In this document: in pieces, positions 50,601-63,274 of the stretch | Layout: each line of letters begins with the position of its first letter | Position numbering within the stretch: the first letter of the stretch is position 1 | Source: Piper betle | Taxonomy: Eukaryota > Streptophyta > Magnoliopsida > Piperales > Piperaceae | Length of the DNA: 64,000 nt | Direction of reading: 5' to 3' | NCBI GenBank assembly: GCA_033002965.1 | Contig: JAURVB010014595.1 | Coordinates: 161,806 to 225,805 of the forward strand | Program-made: the position numbers and the translations under genes | Notes under the pieces: model-generated | What the model saw: only the letters and a program-made list of their open reading frames with translations | Told to the model about the DNA's origin: nothing | The model's database searches: none

Positions 50601-53600
50601 ATTTTTGTATTTATTTTGCAAAATAAATATACCCCTCCTTGCACCCAAATTAAAGGAAACTGGAGGATGAAGGATCGCCACAAGCAAAGTTAATTTTTTT
50701 GAAAAAAAACAAAAGAAAGAACTTAAAAGTTACCTAATGGAAGCCATGCCTACTATTTTTTGTGCTGTTCAACAGGTTGCTTCTCTAGCAAGAAAGCATG
50801 CAGCCTTCCATGAGGACACTGTGAATCAGTTCTCACCAATTTACTGACAGGAACCTTTTGAGTTTTACTACCTGGATACATGGAAACAATAGTATAAGAT
50901 AAAGAAGGAAACTAATAAATTCACCCAAGTAACGGTAAACTTCAGTAGAAGATTGCGGAGCTTGGCCTTATTAAACAACTATGAGATCTATGCAATTTAC
51001 CTGAAGGTGATGAACCAAGATTTGTTTCCTTGTTTCCGCTTAAAACACTAGAAACCGAAGGAAAAACAACCTGTCATGAGGATAGAAAAAACATAAAGAC
51101 CATCATAGCCAGTCTAAAATATAAAGAGCAGCATTGAACCTGCTAAAATGAAATATATAAACGATGAAACAGACCCTCTTATCAAACAAAATTTAAGAAA
51201 ATATGGGCGGAAAGGTATAGAATTAAACAATGATTACAGGTGGAAACTGGTCAGATAATCGACAGAGGCAGCCAATTAAAAAATATGAGCTACTTTTTCT
51301 CACTTATTGTATGCATAAGTTGAAGTTGCATCAGTCAACTGGAGTTTATTATGCTGTTCCTTCTAGAAGAACATATGATCTTTTGATTCAAGGCGGATCA
51401 CACATAGAGCACCCACCGGTGAGGTAGATGCCTCTCTTTTTGCAGCTTATCCAAGGTTTAGATCCCATGTGACATGGCCAACCATGCAATAAAAGCATGA
51501 CAGTTTGGTAAATAACCAAAAAAGTGTTCCAAGGTAGATTAAGAATCCCTTGTCCCTTATTTTCAAATTTTCTCATGATGACCTCTTATATTTTTTTCCC
51601 ATCATAAACAATAAGTTTGATTGAGGTAGAGAGATTATATAGTATCTTTAGATTTTTTAACCAAGTTTTGCAATACGAGCAATTCCCATCCATGAGAGCA
51701 ATTCCACATTGTATTATTAATGTAACTAATTTATGCAAGAGTATTATAAAAAAATTTCATACCAGATTGCCACCTCCTCATATTAGAGTATCACAAAAAT
51801 TGAAGTTATCCAGTTTTCTCGCTCTATATGAAAAATACAATAATTTGATTGTTTGGATTGTCTCAAACCAGCCAATATTTATTCCATATCCTGTAGTGAG
51901 CATAAGATATTATACAGGCAACACAGACTATTCAAAAGCCAAAAATATCATTGTTGCAGGCGTCAGCATAAGTATCCAGTGCTCTTAAGAACACTAAAAG
52001 GTATATTGTTTCAATCCAAGTATTTATTTTTGAACAAGGCATTTGAGATGACAAGTAAAATTGGGTAGTTAAGACACAAACACGAAAAAAATGCACAAAA
52101 TACCTGTGTTTGGAATACTTTCATCTTATTGGAACTTCTTAATTTGGATTCCAATTCCTTTTGTATAGTTTCAACAAGACTTTCTTGATTTAACAAGCTT
52201 ACCTGCATACCAATAACTTACAAGTTCACTTATATTAATCAATAGAATGCATCATAAACAAAGGAAAGGCTTTCATTGCAATCATCACGACTATCAAAGA
52301 GGTAATAACTTACTAATGTTTGTTGCTCTCGTAACTTATGGTCGATCATTAAGCAATCAACATCAATTTTGTCGAGTTTTATCTTACTACCACAATTAGA
52401 GGACTAATCGACAGATTTGCATCAAGAATATGTATTCAACTTAATTGACTTCTCAAGATGAAATAAAAGCTTTGTTTTCAAACAAACATTCCATAACCAT
52501 TAGGTCTATATAACAGTCATACATGAATTTTCACTACCAATTCATTCATCTTCTGAATACATAAGTCACAAAGCAGCTCAAGGTACAGTCTGTTGCTATT
52601 AACCATTACCCATCAACATCACCAAAGGCGCCAGTATTGGAGAAGGCACGAGGATATCAGCATGGGAGAAAGGGAGTCAATGCCATGTGAGACAAAAAAA
52701 ATATGTTCTTGATGGCATTAACAACAACAAGAGGAATCATATGGACAATTTTTGGTGGTAGAGGGTGTAGGAATTAGACAGCATCAACAATATTTGAGGC
52801 TGGAGTCATGGATCTAGAAATAGGACATGCTGGGTGAGGAAAAGAGAAAAAAGAAGACCAGGAGCGAGTAAAAGCAAAGTTGACTTGTTCACTACAAACT
52901 GGTTCTCACTGTATAAACCTTAACCATATTTATTACACAGTTGCTTAATTTAGATATATACAAATCAAACATGCATTTGGAAGTAAATATTTACAAATTT
53001 GCATTTCAAGCATAAAGGAAAGGCCATCTATGCAACAAACACATGGCTATTGAACTTCAATAAAATGGACAGAAGCATATTTGTGTTATGTGTAAGTGAT
53101 GCAAGAAAAGAATGAGGAAATTTATATTATTTTGGTTAAGTTTATTTTAGTTGGTTTTTGCTTAATTAGGCTTTCTTATTATTAGTAGTGGTCATTTGGA
53201 TATATGTCATTAACCTTGAGAACATAGATTTTGATGATATTGAATAAAATTGAGCTTTGTGCTTGAAAGAAATGTGTTTGATTCTACGCTTGACTTTGGT
53301 GAGGAGCCAACCATTCCTCTGCTTGGCGTGTTGGTCAGGAGCCGCTCATCCTTTTTTTCCAATTATATTTGTCCAGTAGAAATCTCCACCTCCAACCACC
53401 TTTTCCCCTTCCGCTGTTACCCATTGGTGCCTCCCCTATTTCTAGATGCATATTCTAAATTTTGTAAAAAGACTGTTTTTTTCAAGAACATAAAAGCAAA
53501 ATACATATACCCATGACATGAACCAGCAGAAAATTAAAAGCTAATAGCAGCATGCTAAAGCATATTGTGAGCTACTGCATCAAGTAGTTTCTTTTATTGG

Positions 53601-54261
53601 TTATGACACAGATTCAAGCTGCATATTTTGTCCCAGGACATCTGAGTCCTACAATCAATTACCTCACGTTTTGTTGGATGCACATTAACATCAACATGCT
53701 CGTGCGGCAATGTGATTGACATATATATAAATGGTTTTGACGCCTTCGGCAGAGTGGAAGTATATACAACTTCAATAGCTCTTTTCAGGGAAGAACACTC
53801 AACCAACCTATCTGAAATAGAAGACAACAACAAACAAAGAAATAAACTTAAAAGTAAAAAATAGAGGAAAAAAATAAAGAGGGTTGGCGATGCACATCAC
53901 CATGAGTTTGACACCTTATCTTCATCTTCTTTTATTTCATTAGATGTGGATCAAATTGAGGAAGATTATCATAGGAAGAAGGAACACTCTAAACATAGTA
54001 TTGTTTATGAGAGAAAGAAGAAGAAGAACAAGGAGAAGCATGGCGTGGTTAATAGAGAAAAGCAAGTTACTGATTAGAGTTTATTCATGGAGTCAGACTT
54101 TTAGTATAATGCAATTACGTTGGTCTTTGCTCTTTTTAGTTGTTTTCTTATTAGTTTTCCTAGTTAAAAGTCAAAGTCCTCTAGTTATTTGAGTCATTAT
54201 TTATGAGGGGATATATATAAGTTAAGAAGTGATTTTATTTTCTTAGTTGTGTTAGAATTAG

Positions 54262-54299
<38 letters not shown>

Positions 54300-57148
54300 T
54301 ACATACATACATATGTGTGTGTGTGTGTAAGGCTATGGCCAGTTAGAGACAGATTTGACTATTGGAATTGAATACAAGTTTACCCCTACAACTGCCCTCT
54401 TCTTCTTGCTCGACCCTTTCTCTATTCTCCTTATTTCTGTTTACAACCTGATTATAGAACACACCATTAACAAGGTTTAGGATCTGAAATCAAAACCTAT
54501 ACTACGCCTTCTTTGTTACAGATTTCTCTTTTTATGACTCAACCCTATACAAGATTAGGAATTTGTATTGCTGAAATTATAATTGAAGTTTACCTTCACC
54601 AGTTGGTTTCTAGATCGTGAACTTATATGGCAGCAAATGGGCATGTAAACAATGAAATAAAAGATTTCTTCCTAAGAAAGTAAGAAAATAAAATCATACC
54701 AATAATAAAAATACCTAATCTAAGTAAATTTTCCTAAGAGTCCAAATCTGTAGGAAGACCTTCCACCCAACAAGGCTGCAAGACCCAATAAAGTAGTAAC
54801 ATGCAAACACTCATTTACATAGAAAATTTCTTAACTGCCATTTACATGCGGATGACAACTATCACTCTTTAATATTTTACAACCAAGCTTAACAACTTAA
54901 CCTTACAGCTGATTTTCATTCTTTCCCTAATACTCGTCCTACATCACTAAGTCCAATTTCTAGTAGAATATATCAGGACCCATACTTTTTTTCCCTTAAA
55001 TTTGCCATATTACTTTCAATTTTGATTAATTGCTAGTCCAATTAAGGAGTTTCTTTCTAAACAAAAGGTTCCATCATCAATCTTACAATGCGTTTTGCAT
55101 CTCACTTTGGTACACACTTGACCATGCTTCTTTATCAGTTTCATCTTTTCCATCACTAATCTCCTACAGCCAAAAAGAATGTCGTGATAAGGACCCCACT
55201 GAATTGTAGGCACCCCTACAGTCTGCCTCTGCCTGTATTTGTCTAGTCACAGTTGCCTATCGCTGCCACACACCTTATCCTTGTTACATTGTAGGCTCAA
55301 ATTGTGCAGCACCAATGCAATTACCCACCCACTGGCTTTTGGTGCTAGTAATTGCCATATGGTTTTATCGATACTATCTCCTTTATTTAACTTCCCGACA
55401 ATCAATCACCAATAGCCACATGTAGACTAATAGCTGCCCTCCTAGCTAAATTAAATGTAGATTCATTAGTTTTGAATGAAGCTGTGAATGTAAATTTACA
55501 GATCAAAACTTACCATTTATGAAAAGTACCATGATTGTTTTCTTTGCAACATAATTAAAATTTGAAATGAAACCCTCCATTTTGAAGATTGAACGAGATG
55601 GATTATCATCAGAGGCTGTTACATCCACAAGATCATTTGAAACGGAGGCACCATAAACTGCTCTAATGGCATCTATTCTTGAACCTGTTCCAACAGAATG
55701 AACATCTGGTCTACTTGCACCATGCTACAGCACAATCCCAGGTCAATATACGTAAGTCAGCTATAAAAAAGACCATTACAACTCATTTTAAGAGTAGATA
55801 GAAAGTGTACGCTGGAGAACAAACCTTTCTGCATGAGAAGTTCACCTTAAAATGGTGAATTGAAAAACGACAAATCAAATCCACAATCTTAGAGTAGTCA
55901 TCATTAGAGTTTTGTAAAGCTTTCCTCCGAGCCACCATATTGTAGAAAAGGTTTTCAATCTGCAAAAGAAAGCCAGCAGGCTTCATCTCCTCATCCCAGA
56001 AATTGGTCACACAAGATAAACCTTGACAAGTATAGATATAGACAGATTTGAGATGTCCAAGATGGTTTCTAAAGTAAAGAAGTATTACCATGATCTGAGT
56101 TCCTATTACTGCAGCACATGCTTTAGGCTCATGCTCCATGACTCCATCTTTATATGATACCCTACAGAAAATTCGCAAGTAAAACACTTGTTGTCTTTAA
56201 CAGATGACCGCCTAGTTCACAAATGGAAAGTACCGGTAACCATGAAGCTGCCCTTCAGTTATAGTCGTCACAGTGACGTGACCAACATATGTCATACTTG
56301 CTAAGGCCTCTCCTCGAAAACCCATTGATTTTATGGACTGCAGATCTTCATATGTACTCAACTTTGACGTTGTGTGCCTCTCGCATAGTATTGGCAAGTC
56401 TTCAAACTGCATATTCAAATCCCATGAGAACACTAACATTTCCACATGGATCTACTTTACAAGAAATCCACGATAGTAAAGCAATAGCTGACTTTTAAAA
56501 TTTCATATCAATCCTAGACGACTCAGGATTGGGTTACGTAGTTCGGTAAATGTATATAAGTTTTAAGGTAATTTCGGTACCACACTCTCCCTCACAAGCA
56601 AGGAAAAAAGGCCTAAAATATCATAAACCATATTTTTCAACTTCAAATTCAATTTTTCATTTTAACATGCAACAAGAGAGCATACATACAGGAGAAGCGC
56701 CACAAAACAAACCATGTTTTTCCCCAGAAAATATCTTACACTTAAAAATAGAATTAAGGGAAGAACATTACGAATTCAAGACCAAAAAAACCCCTAATAT
56801 CGAAAATCGATGATAAAAGATCATGCTTATGAAAACCTAACACCAAACTGGAACAACTCAAGGCTCGTCCATGTACACCTCCGTGTAGAAGAGATGGTAA
56901 GGACAACTTACTCGTATCCCATGGCCATTGTCAGAGACCTGGATGAGCTTGAGGCCGCCATCCTTGAGGGTGACATTGATGGAAGTGGCGCCGGCGTCGA
57001 GGCTGTTCTCGATCAGCTCCTTCACGGCGGAGACGGGCCGCTGTATAACTTCGCCGGCGGCGATCCGATTGACAACCGACTCGTGGAGACGACGAATCTT
57101 TGGTGGGAGAGGATGGCGTACCTCCTCTCCTTCTTCCTCCACTTCCAT
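44665..57148 (-). CDS. MLH1: MLH1, DNA mismatch repair protein (apparent frameshifts)
   Basis: MutL homologue that pairs with PMS1 or MLH3 in post-replicative mismatch repair and meiotic crossing-over (family knowledge). Exons: 56912-57148, 56234-56406, 56089-56161, 55825-55959, 55514-55724, 53663-53811, 52104-52202, 51001-51070, 50734-50871, 48958-49052, 48051-48159, 47771-47936, 47420-47580, 46781-46961, 45648-45829, 44665-44709; about 741 residues, Arabidopsis 737. GHKL ATPase motifs: [11 protein letters not shown] (catalytic Glu about residue 44), DNGHGI (73-78), GFRGEALAS. Then [13 protein letters not shown], and the C-terminal dimerisation region ending in the conserved FERC. The start ATG is 57148. 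Frame breaks: the T6 run at 50756-50761 (exon 9) and 47515-47519 (exon 13). One extra base at each restores the phases and the family sequence (exon 9 end, then [16 protein letters not shown]). Confidence 0.93.
46418..46729 (+). mobile_element. TRIM miniature LTR retrotransposon in MLH1 intron 14
   Basis: Two LTRs of about 80 bp (46418-46498 and 46650-46729), both starting TGTTGAAGTAAATATTTAGT, flank 151 bp. The primer-binding site TGGTATCAGAGC (initiator tRNA-Met) begins immediately after the left LTR (46499-46510), and a purine tract GAGGAGGAG abuts the right LTR. There is no coding capacity. The element ends 51 bp from the exon 14 donor of MLH1 and lies antisense to it. Confidence 0.88.
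47352..47394. repeat. GAA microsatellite in MLH1 intron 13
   Basis: About twelve GAA triplets, 26 bp from the exon 13 donor. On the transcribed strand it is a long C/T tract. Confidence 0.9.
48200..48900 (-). mobile_element. Retrotransposon 3' fragment with lysine-rich frame, MLH1 intron 10
   Basis: A minus-strand frame (48631-48890) encodes a charged tail ([20 protein letters not shown], then KRKKSKGGK) that matches the plus-strand frame at 53930-54080. The adjoining 48360-48630 resembles an LTR-type untranslated end. It is inserted just beyond the exon 10 donor. Confidence 0.55.
49189..50365. repeat. Duplicated segment of about 180 bp, 1 kb apart, MLH1 intron 9
   Basis: 49189-49365 and about 50190-50365 share AATTAAGCTTCAGGT, then GTAGTA.ATTCTGGAT and GCTGGTGTTGA, with moderate divergence. 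The DNA between them shows no recognised feature. Confidence 0.7.
53880..54360 (+). mobile_element. Retrotransposon 3' fragment with lysine-rich frame, MLH1 intron 5
   Basis: The plus-strand frame ([20 protein letters not shown], then KKKNKEKHG and a stop at about 54077) is homologous to the minus-strand frame at 48631-48890. A TA/TG microsatellite follows (54265-54330). It lies antisense to MLH1. Confidence 0.55.
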
Positions 57149-57756
57149 GGCCGCACACTCTCTCCCTCGCACTCCCTCTCGGCTCTTCCCGCCAATGTAC
57201 TCCAAGCAAAGCGGGCCAAATGCGGGCTACAAAACCAATAATCGGGCCGCGGCATGTGCATCATAGTTTTCCTTAATCGGTCAGACATTTTCATTTTTAC
57301 CAGATATGAGTCAAAAATAAAAATCGAACTTTAATTAAAAATTAGACATTTAATTAATCAAATTAAATCTATCCCTTTGTTCAATAAAATTATATATCTC
57401 TGAAATCAAAATTTATTTTTAGTGACATCTTGACTATATTTTTAAAAAAATGAATAACACAGATAAGGACATGCAATACCTATTGAGTTCTGAAAATTTT
57501 GATACGTACATAATAATCATTACGTCTGGGTAAGAAGTCAATGACAATGACAATTGAGTTAAAATTATATTATTTTTTATTTGTAAAAAAAATTATATTA
57601 TTTTATAGATGGCTACGTCTCAAAATCGATTAAACGAGCAACTCACCGTTACATTGTCAAACTATATCCCATATTAAATGTGATAGAATTGTTAACAAAA
57701 TATTATAACATGTACCTATCAAAAAGTAAAAAATCTTTATGGTATTGTTCTTTAGT
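57149..57756 (-). promoter_or_regulatory. MLH1 upstream region
   Basis: The leader and promoter of MLH1 should lie just right of 57148. The first 100 bp are GC-rich and the rest is A+T-rich. No other gene is seen. The LTR-like repeat begins only about 610 bp upstream of the start codon. Confidence 0.5.
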
Positions 57757-57899
57757 TGTAACACTTTTTTTGTTCAATTTACCTTGACTGAGTCGAGGGT
57801 TTGCGGCTCATTTAGTATTTTTACCTTGATTCTTGCCGATAGAGTCATTTTTAGGATTTGAGTCAATTTTAATTTTGGATAGTCTGATCTAAATTTTTC

Positions 57900-57933
<34 letters not shown>

Positions 57934-60900
57934 TATATACCTATAAGTGGGCCCTATTAGACCACGAGTTGTCAAACATTCAGATCATGTCACGTCACAT
58001 AGCAAGATTTGAGTTGTCTATGTCACTCCTAGCTTCACCCACTCATTCTCTTCGGATTTCTCATGATTTTGATGATTTTCACCCTAGTGTCACTCCCACT
58101 TCGGCTCGCCGCTAGCGAGTCTCCGGCTCCCCCTTGGCCACCGGACCACACCACCATGACTGCTTCGCGATCGGCTATCGAGTTGTACCCCTCACCACCA
58201 CGGGTGTCGACGCAGTGGTTTAGCGAGTTAGCCTAACCAATGGTTCAGCTCATTTTCAGCTATTTTTTTTACTATTTTCGGTAATTCGAGAACTCATACA
58301 TTAGTTTAAATGCATATTCTTCTTATTTAACATATTTTGATGTTATGAGTATTTATTTTTTTGTTTATTTATTTATTTATTCATTATTATTTATTTCTTT
58401 TTATTTTTTTATTTATATATTTATCATATATGATGAATGTTTATATGATTAATTATTATTATTATTGATATGTTTACTTATTAATATCAATCTTATTCAT
58501 GTTTACTAAACTTTCTTTAATTATTTATCTATTTGTTCATTGCATGTATGTTATTATTTATTTGTATTTAATTGTGTATTTTGAATTGAATAACTATGAT
58601 GCTATGAGTATTCATGTTTATTAAAATTAACTACTTATTTATTTATTTATTGAATGATTATATATATATATATATATATTTATATATTTACTAATATGTG
58701 CATATGTGATGTTTACTTGTATTTATATAGTATATGATATTATTATTTTATGATTAGAGTATTAGTTCTTTTTATGTATTTATTATTTATTTATTCATTC
58801 ATGGGTGTATTTATTTATTTATTATTTATTTCTTAGTTATTTCTTTATTATGTCTTGATTTACGTGCTACATGGTTAGTTGTAGGTTTATTTGGAATGTT
58901 CATTTTATTAGGATATATTAATGATGTGAACACACACCATGATTATGCATTATATGGAGAAGTTAATATTTTTCTTAGCAGCGGGCTTCGATGTAGGTTT
59001 CAGAGTCCAAGCTCGCCGTAGACGAGACGATACACTTGGAGCTTAGACCACACGTATGATAGGATTCTTCTCACTTTTTATCGCTAGACTCTATTGCTGA
59101 TTTGATTTCCAAATTGTAGGACATATTAAGCGGTTATTTTATTGGACCACACATAACACAAGCTATTGATACGAATTTTACTTCGTTGATTAATAACCCT
59201 CGAGGATGAGACAAAAACAAGATCCACCGCAAGTTACCTTCAGGCCTATTATATAAATCCATTCTCAAACCTATATATGATTTTCTCGAGTTTCTAATAA
59301 GATGTGAGATAGAGGAAAAACGATGACCATGTCATGAGATAGGGCGCGTGTTTGTCAAAGTGGGCTTTGGATTTGGTGAGCGTCTGTTTCATTCCCGAAG
59401 GATCCAGACAACTCCAATTTTCAATTCCTCAAATCTAGAGAAGTGTGGAGGTTTGTGGGTGCTGCAATGCAACACATGTTTAGACTTGTGGTTTTAAAGG
59501 GTACTGAAGGGGACGCTGTTGCTTGAGGTCGATGGCTCCTAATTAATGCTCTTATGAGAGATTATGTGGAGGAGTATATAAATATTTTTATTTAATAGGA
59601 GGATCAATTTAGTTTTACTATTAATTATTTTTGGACCAGTAACAAGTGATGTTTTTATATTATTATGTAGGTTTGGTGATCCTGAGTCAGTTTTAGTGGA
59701 AGGACATAGAAACGCTACACATACTTGAGTTAAACACAATTATTTTCTTTTATACTTTTACTTATATTTGATATGTTTTTAAGTGTATTTAGCAATGTCT
59801 TTCATTGTCTTTGTAAAAACGATGATTTTTATTACAAGACTCGAACCTAAATATTATGAAATAAATATAGATGAATCGATATGGTTGGTTATCAAGTCGA
59901 CCGGTCATGGTTCAACTTAAGGTCACCTAGAAAATACCTATTAATGAATGGATGATGGGGTGTGAGAATTTAATAAAGAGGCTCGTTGAACCTAGAAAAT
60001 GCCAATGAATGATGGGGTATGAGAATTTAATGGAGGGAATTATATATATGCAGGAGAAGTAGGCGCAGTAGTTTCATCCCTCATCTTATTTGTTTCCATT
60101 AGGATTCTTGCATGCAAGGTTTGTTAAAAATGCCCTGTCAAGTTGCTAGATCTCCAGTGTCTTATGCATGGGGTTCTTGTCGATTGCTTAGTTGTTTTGT
60201 AAATGGACATGTTAATAATTAAATTATCAATTAGATAATGGACATTTGGATGGGGATAATTAATAATTAATTATTATTAGAATTGCTAAAAATTTAATAA
60301 AGAATAAAGACTAACATGAACTAATTACATCATTTAAAATTGATAGTATATTAGTCATGTAAGTTGCATGTAGGTTCATACAAAATAAAATTATACTAAT
60401 GTATAATTTTATGCCCTCATTCAGATTAGGGTTCACGGGTCACAGTCAGACGAAGTCACAAGTCAGGTACGTATAATAGGTAGAACATCGTATTTTCCTT
60501 ATTGGTAACCTTGGTTGGCCTGAGCCTAGATTCGACCGCCATGCACCGAGTGCAACCGGGGTCAAAGAATTGACTCAGTCTGAAACGGGGTCGTATTATG
60601 TGCGTAAATTGTGTAATGCATCGACATTGTTTTGGAGTAGTGATAGCCGCCCCATAAAAAGGCTACGACCGGGGTGAGCAAGGCACAACGATTCCTCCAT
60701 CGCACTGGAGTACAGCGATAGCCTCCCCATAAAAAGGCTAAGGCTGGGGTGTGTGAGGCACTGGCACTAGAGTTGGCAGTGAGAGCTTATCCACAAATGA
60801 GGTGTAGCATTCACCTGAGTGCAGTGATAGCCTCCCCATAAAAAGGCTACGGCCGGGGTGTGTGCGGCACTGGCACTAGAATTAGTAGTGAGAGCTTCCC

Positions 60901-61563
60901 CATAAACGGGGCGTAGCAATCACCCGAGTGCAGTGATAGCTTCCCCACAAAAAGGCTACGGCCGGGGTGAGCGAGGCACTGGCACTGGAGACGGTAGTGG
61001 TAGCGGTAGCCTCCCACAAAAGGGCTACGGCCGGGGTGTGCGGATCACAGTGGATACCTCCTCCGCATTGTTTTGGAGTATAACGGAATCACTCCACCAC
61101 ATATTAAAATAAACATAAGGAAATAGTGGAATGTACTTGATTTGTTTTATCTATTATACTACTTAGTGTTGTAATCACTAACGCGAAATTGCCTCCGCAG
61201 GTATGCAGATATGAAAGTAGGTGATTGACAACCAGGGCATGGAGCAAAATAAATATGAGGACTCTTTTTTATTTATTTGAGAAATAAGTGTGGCTACTGG
61301 GAAACGGTCTAAGACTGTGGGATCTTTATATATGTTTTTGTTAAAAAAAATGTTAGACATATTTGCTTAATTGTGAGTAACACCTGGCCAGCTAGGCCCA
61401 TAATGTTGTGACAAATGGCCAGGTCGTTATAGTCTTGACGCCAATCAGGTTACTTCAATCTACATTATTCATCGGGTCTTATATACTAGCTGTTTTAGAC
61501 ATAACTTGACTTGATCACGACATTTCCGATCTAGTTCTTAGGTGAACCGAAATCAGGGTGTCA
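57757..61563 (+). repeat. Long LTR-like repeat, copy 2, with internal minisatellite
   Basis: Starts TGTAACAC and ends near GGTGTCA. The stretch 57780-58870 aligns in order with 21900-23640 of copy 1. The part from about 58900 to 61500 is absent from copy 1, apart from the terminal section (GTTCTTAGGTGAACCG against GTTCTTAAGTGAACTG). No target duplication was found. The frames inside do not show domains. Confidence 0.6.
60640..61050 (+). repeat. Minisatellite with 109-bp period
   Basis: About four units, each opening GATAGCCTCCCCATAAAAAG followed by GCTACGGCCGGGGTG and GGCACTGGCACTAGA, start at about 60640, 60716, 60826 and 60935, with a partial one at 61006. The two central units are 109-110 bp long; the outer ones are shortened. 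Confidence 0.85.
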
Positions 61564-62394
61564 CTCATACTCATAGTAACTAGTTACTTATTTAACTAGT
61601 TAGTAATAACTGAGACATATAGCAGTTATAAACCATTTATTAATAGATACTTAGTACTATTTATTAGTTACTACTAAATGTTAAGTATTTGCTACTTATG
61701 AGGGTATAATCAAGCCAGACTATTTTGCTCGGCTCAACTTTGCTCAACTCATATCATAATCAAACACAAACCAAGGTTGACCAAGTAAGTGTTAAGCTCA
61801 AGTTCGGCTCAAGATATATAACGTGATAAAGAACTAAGTTCAACCAAACTAATTTAAAAACAAGTTGAATATGAACAAAGTGGTGCTCGACTCGGCTTGT
61901 CCCCTTTACACCCCTACTTGCGAATAGGAGTAGGTTTTGTGAGCATGGTACTGCAAAGGCATTTGGGCAACTTGGTAGATCTTGTAAGATGGTAGCTACA
62001 TCGGCCATAATGGTCAAAAAATTAATGATAGCAACTAAACAAGAATATAGGGTATAAGCAATACTTTTTTACAAAGAAAGTGTAAGTAGTGATCTTTACC
62101 CTTTACAAATGCTCGTCATAAACCTTTTATTCTATTTTATTTTATAATACTAAAATAATCTACTATTTATTAATAAAAGAGCAACTCAATAGTGTCATGA
62201 GATTAAAAATAGGAGAACCAGCCAATTAAAATACAAAAAAATATTAAAAATAAAATAAAAAATGGGACCTGAATACTAATTTGAGATTAAAAGTAAGAGA
62301 ATCAACTAATTAAAATATAAGAAATATCTAAAAAATATAATAAAAATATTTTCAATAGTGGATCACGAGTTTGAATCTCACTAACTTCAATTTC

Positions 62395-62441
<47 letters not shown>

Positions 62442-62689
62442 TATTTACGGTAGAAGGTCACTACTTCAATTTCTAATTTCTTACTAATAAGAGCCTGTCT
62501 ATTTGTCTTGAAAAGATATAATTAAAAAAAATTATAATTCATATTTTTGTTCAAATAGAATATATCGTTAAAGTCAATTATAGTATATATCTAAGATATT
62601 CAATTATTATAGTTTATTTTTTTATTCAAAAAGAATTTATATGTAAAATTAAAATTTATCCGATATACGTCACACACACGATGAGATAT
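61564..62689. other. A+T-rich intergenic DNA
   Basis: No gene is seen. An ATA-triplet microsatellite lies at 62395-62440, and a stretch around 62200-62400 is repeated in part near 63840-64000 (CTCAATA.., then AGATTAAAA and AAAAATATTTTC-like blocks). Confidence 0.5.
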
Positions 62690-62704
62690 ATTACGTAGTC
62701 TACT

Positions 62705-62821
62705 CTTCAACCACCTTGCATTAAAACATTGGAGTTTTTTTTTGCTCTAATCAAGTTTTAGTTTTTCTTACATCATGCTTGATTTTGACCCTCAATAGTT
62801 TTGTGGGCCCATAAAGACTTA

Positions 62822-62862
<41 letters not shown>

Positions 62863-63274
62863 GAAAAGTGTTGGATTATAATTCTATATAAATTAGAAAT
62901 TCTAAAAACATTAATAAATTTTAATATATTTATAATTATACTAGCAAATTAAAGTTTATTACTTAATAATATATACTCAATTTTAATTTTATAGATTTTA
63001 TATACTTATTTATTTGCATATTGTTATTAATTATTAAAAAATTAGTATAATTTTATTCAAATTTAAAATCTTTAAAAAATTATATTTAGTTATTTTTTAT
63101 TTTTTAATATTAAAATTACTTTTAATATGTGTATACACGTATATTTATTCTTAAAATTAAACAAATATTTATTATTTTTGTTTAAAATAATATAGTAATA
63201 ATTTTGTATATTTTTAATATATATTATTATTAAGTTTTAAATATACCCTACGCATCGCGTGGGTCATTGACTAG
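62705..63274 (+). mobile_element. Helitron-like non-autonomous element, unit 1
   Basis: The right end has a Helitron signature. A hairpin (CCCTACGC ATC GCGTGGG, 63247-63264 region) is followed seven bases later by CTAG (63271-63274) and then T. The body aligns with the next unit. No protein is encoded. The left boundary, near TCTTCAACCACC, is approximate. Confidence 0.5.

Noticed and set aside
59539..59739. 66-codon minus-strand frame inside the LTR-like repeat copy 2
   Set aside because: Short, A+T-rich, and without similarity to retroelement proteins.
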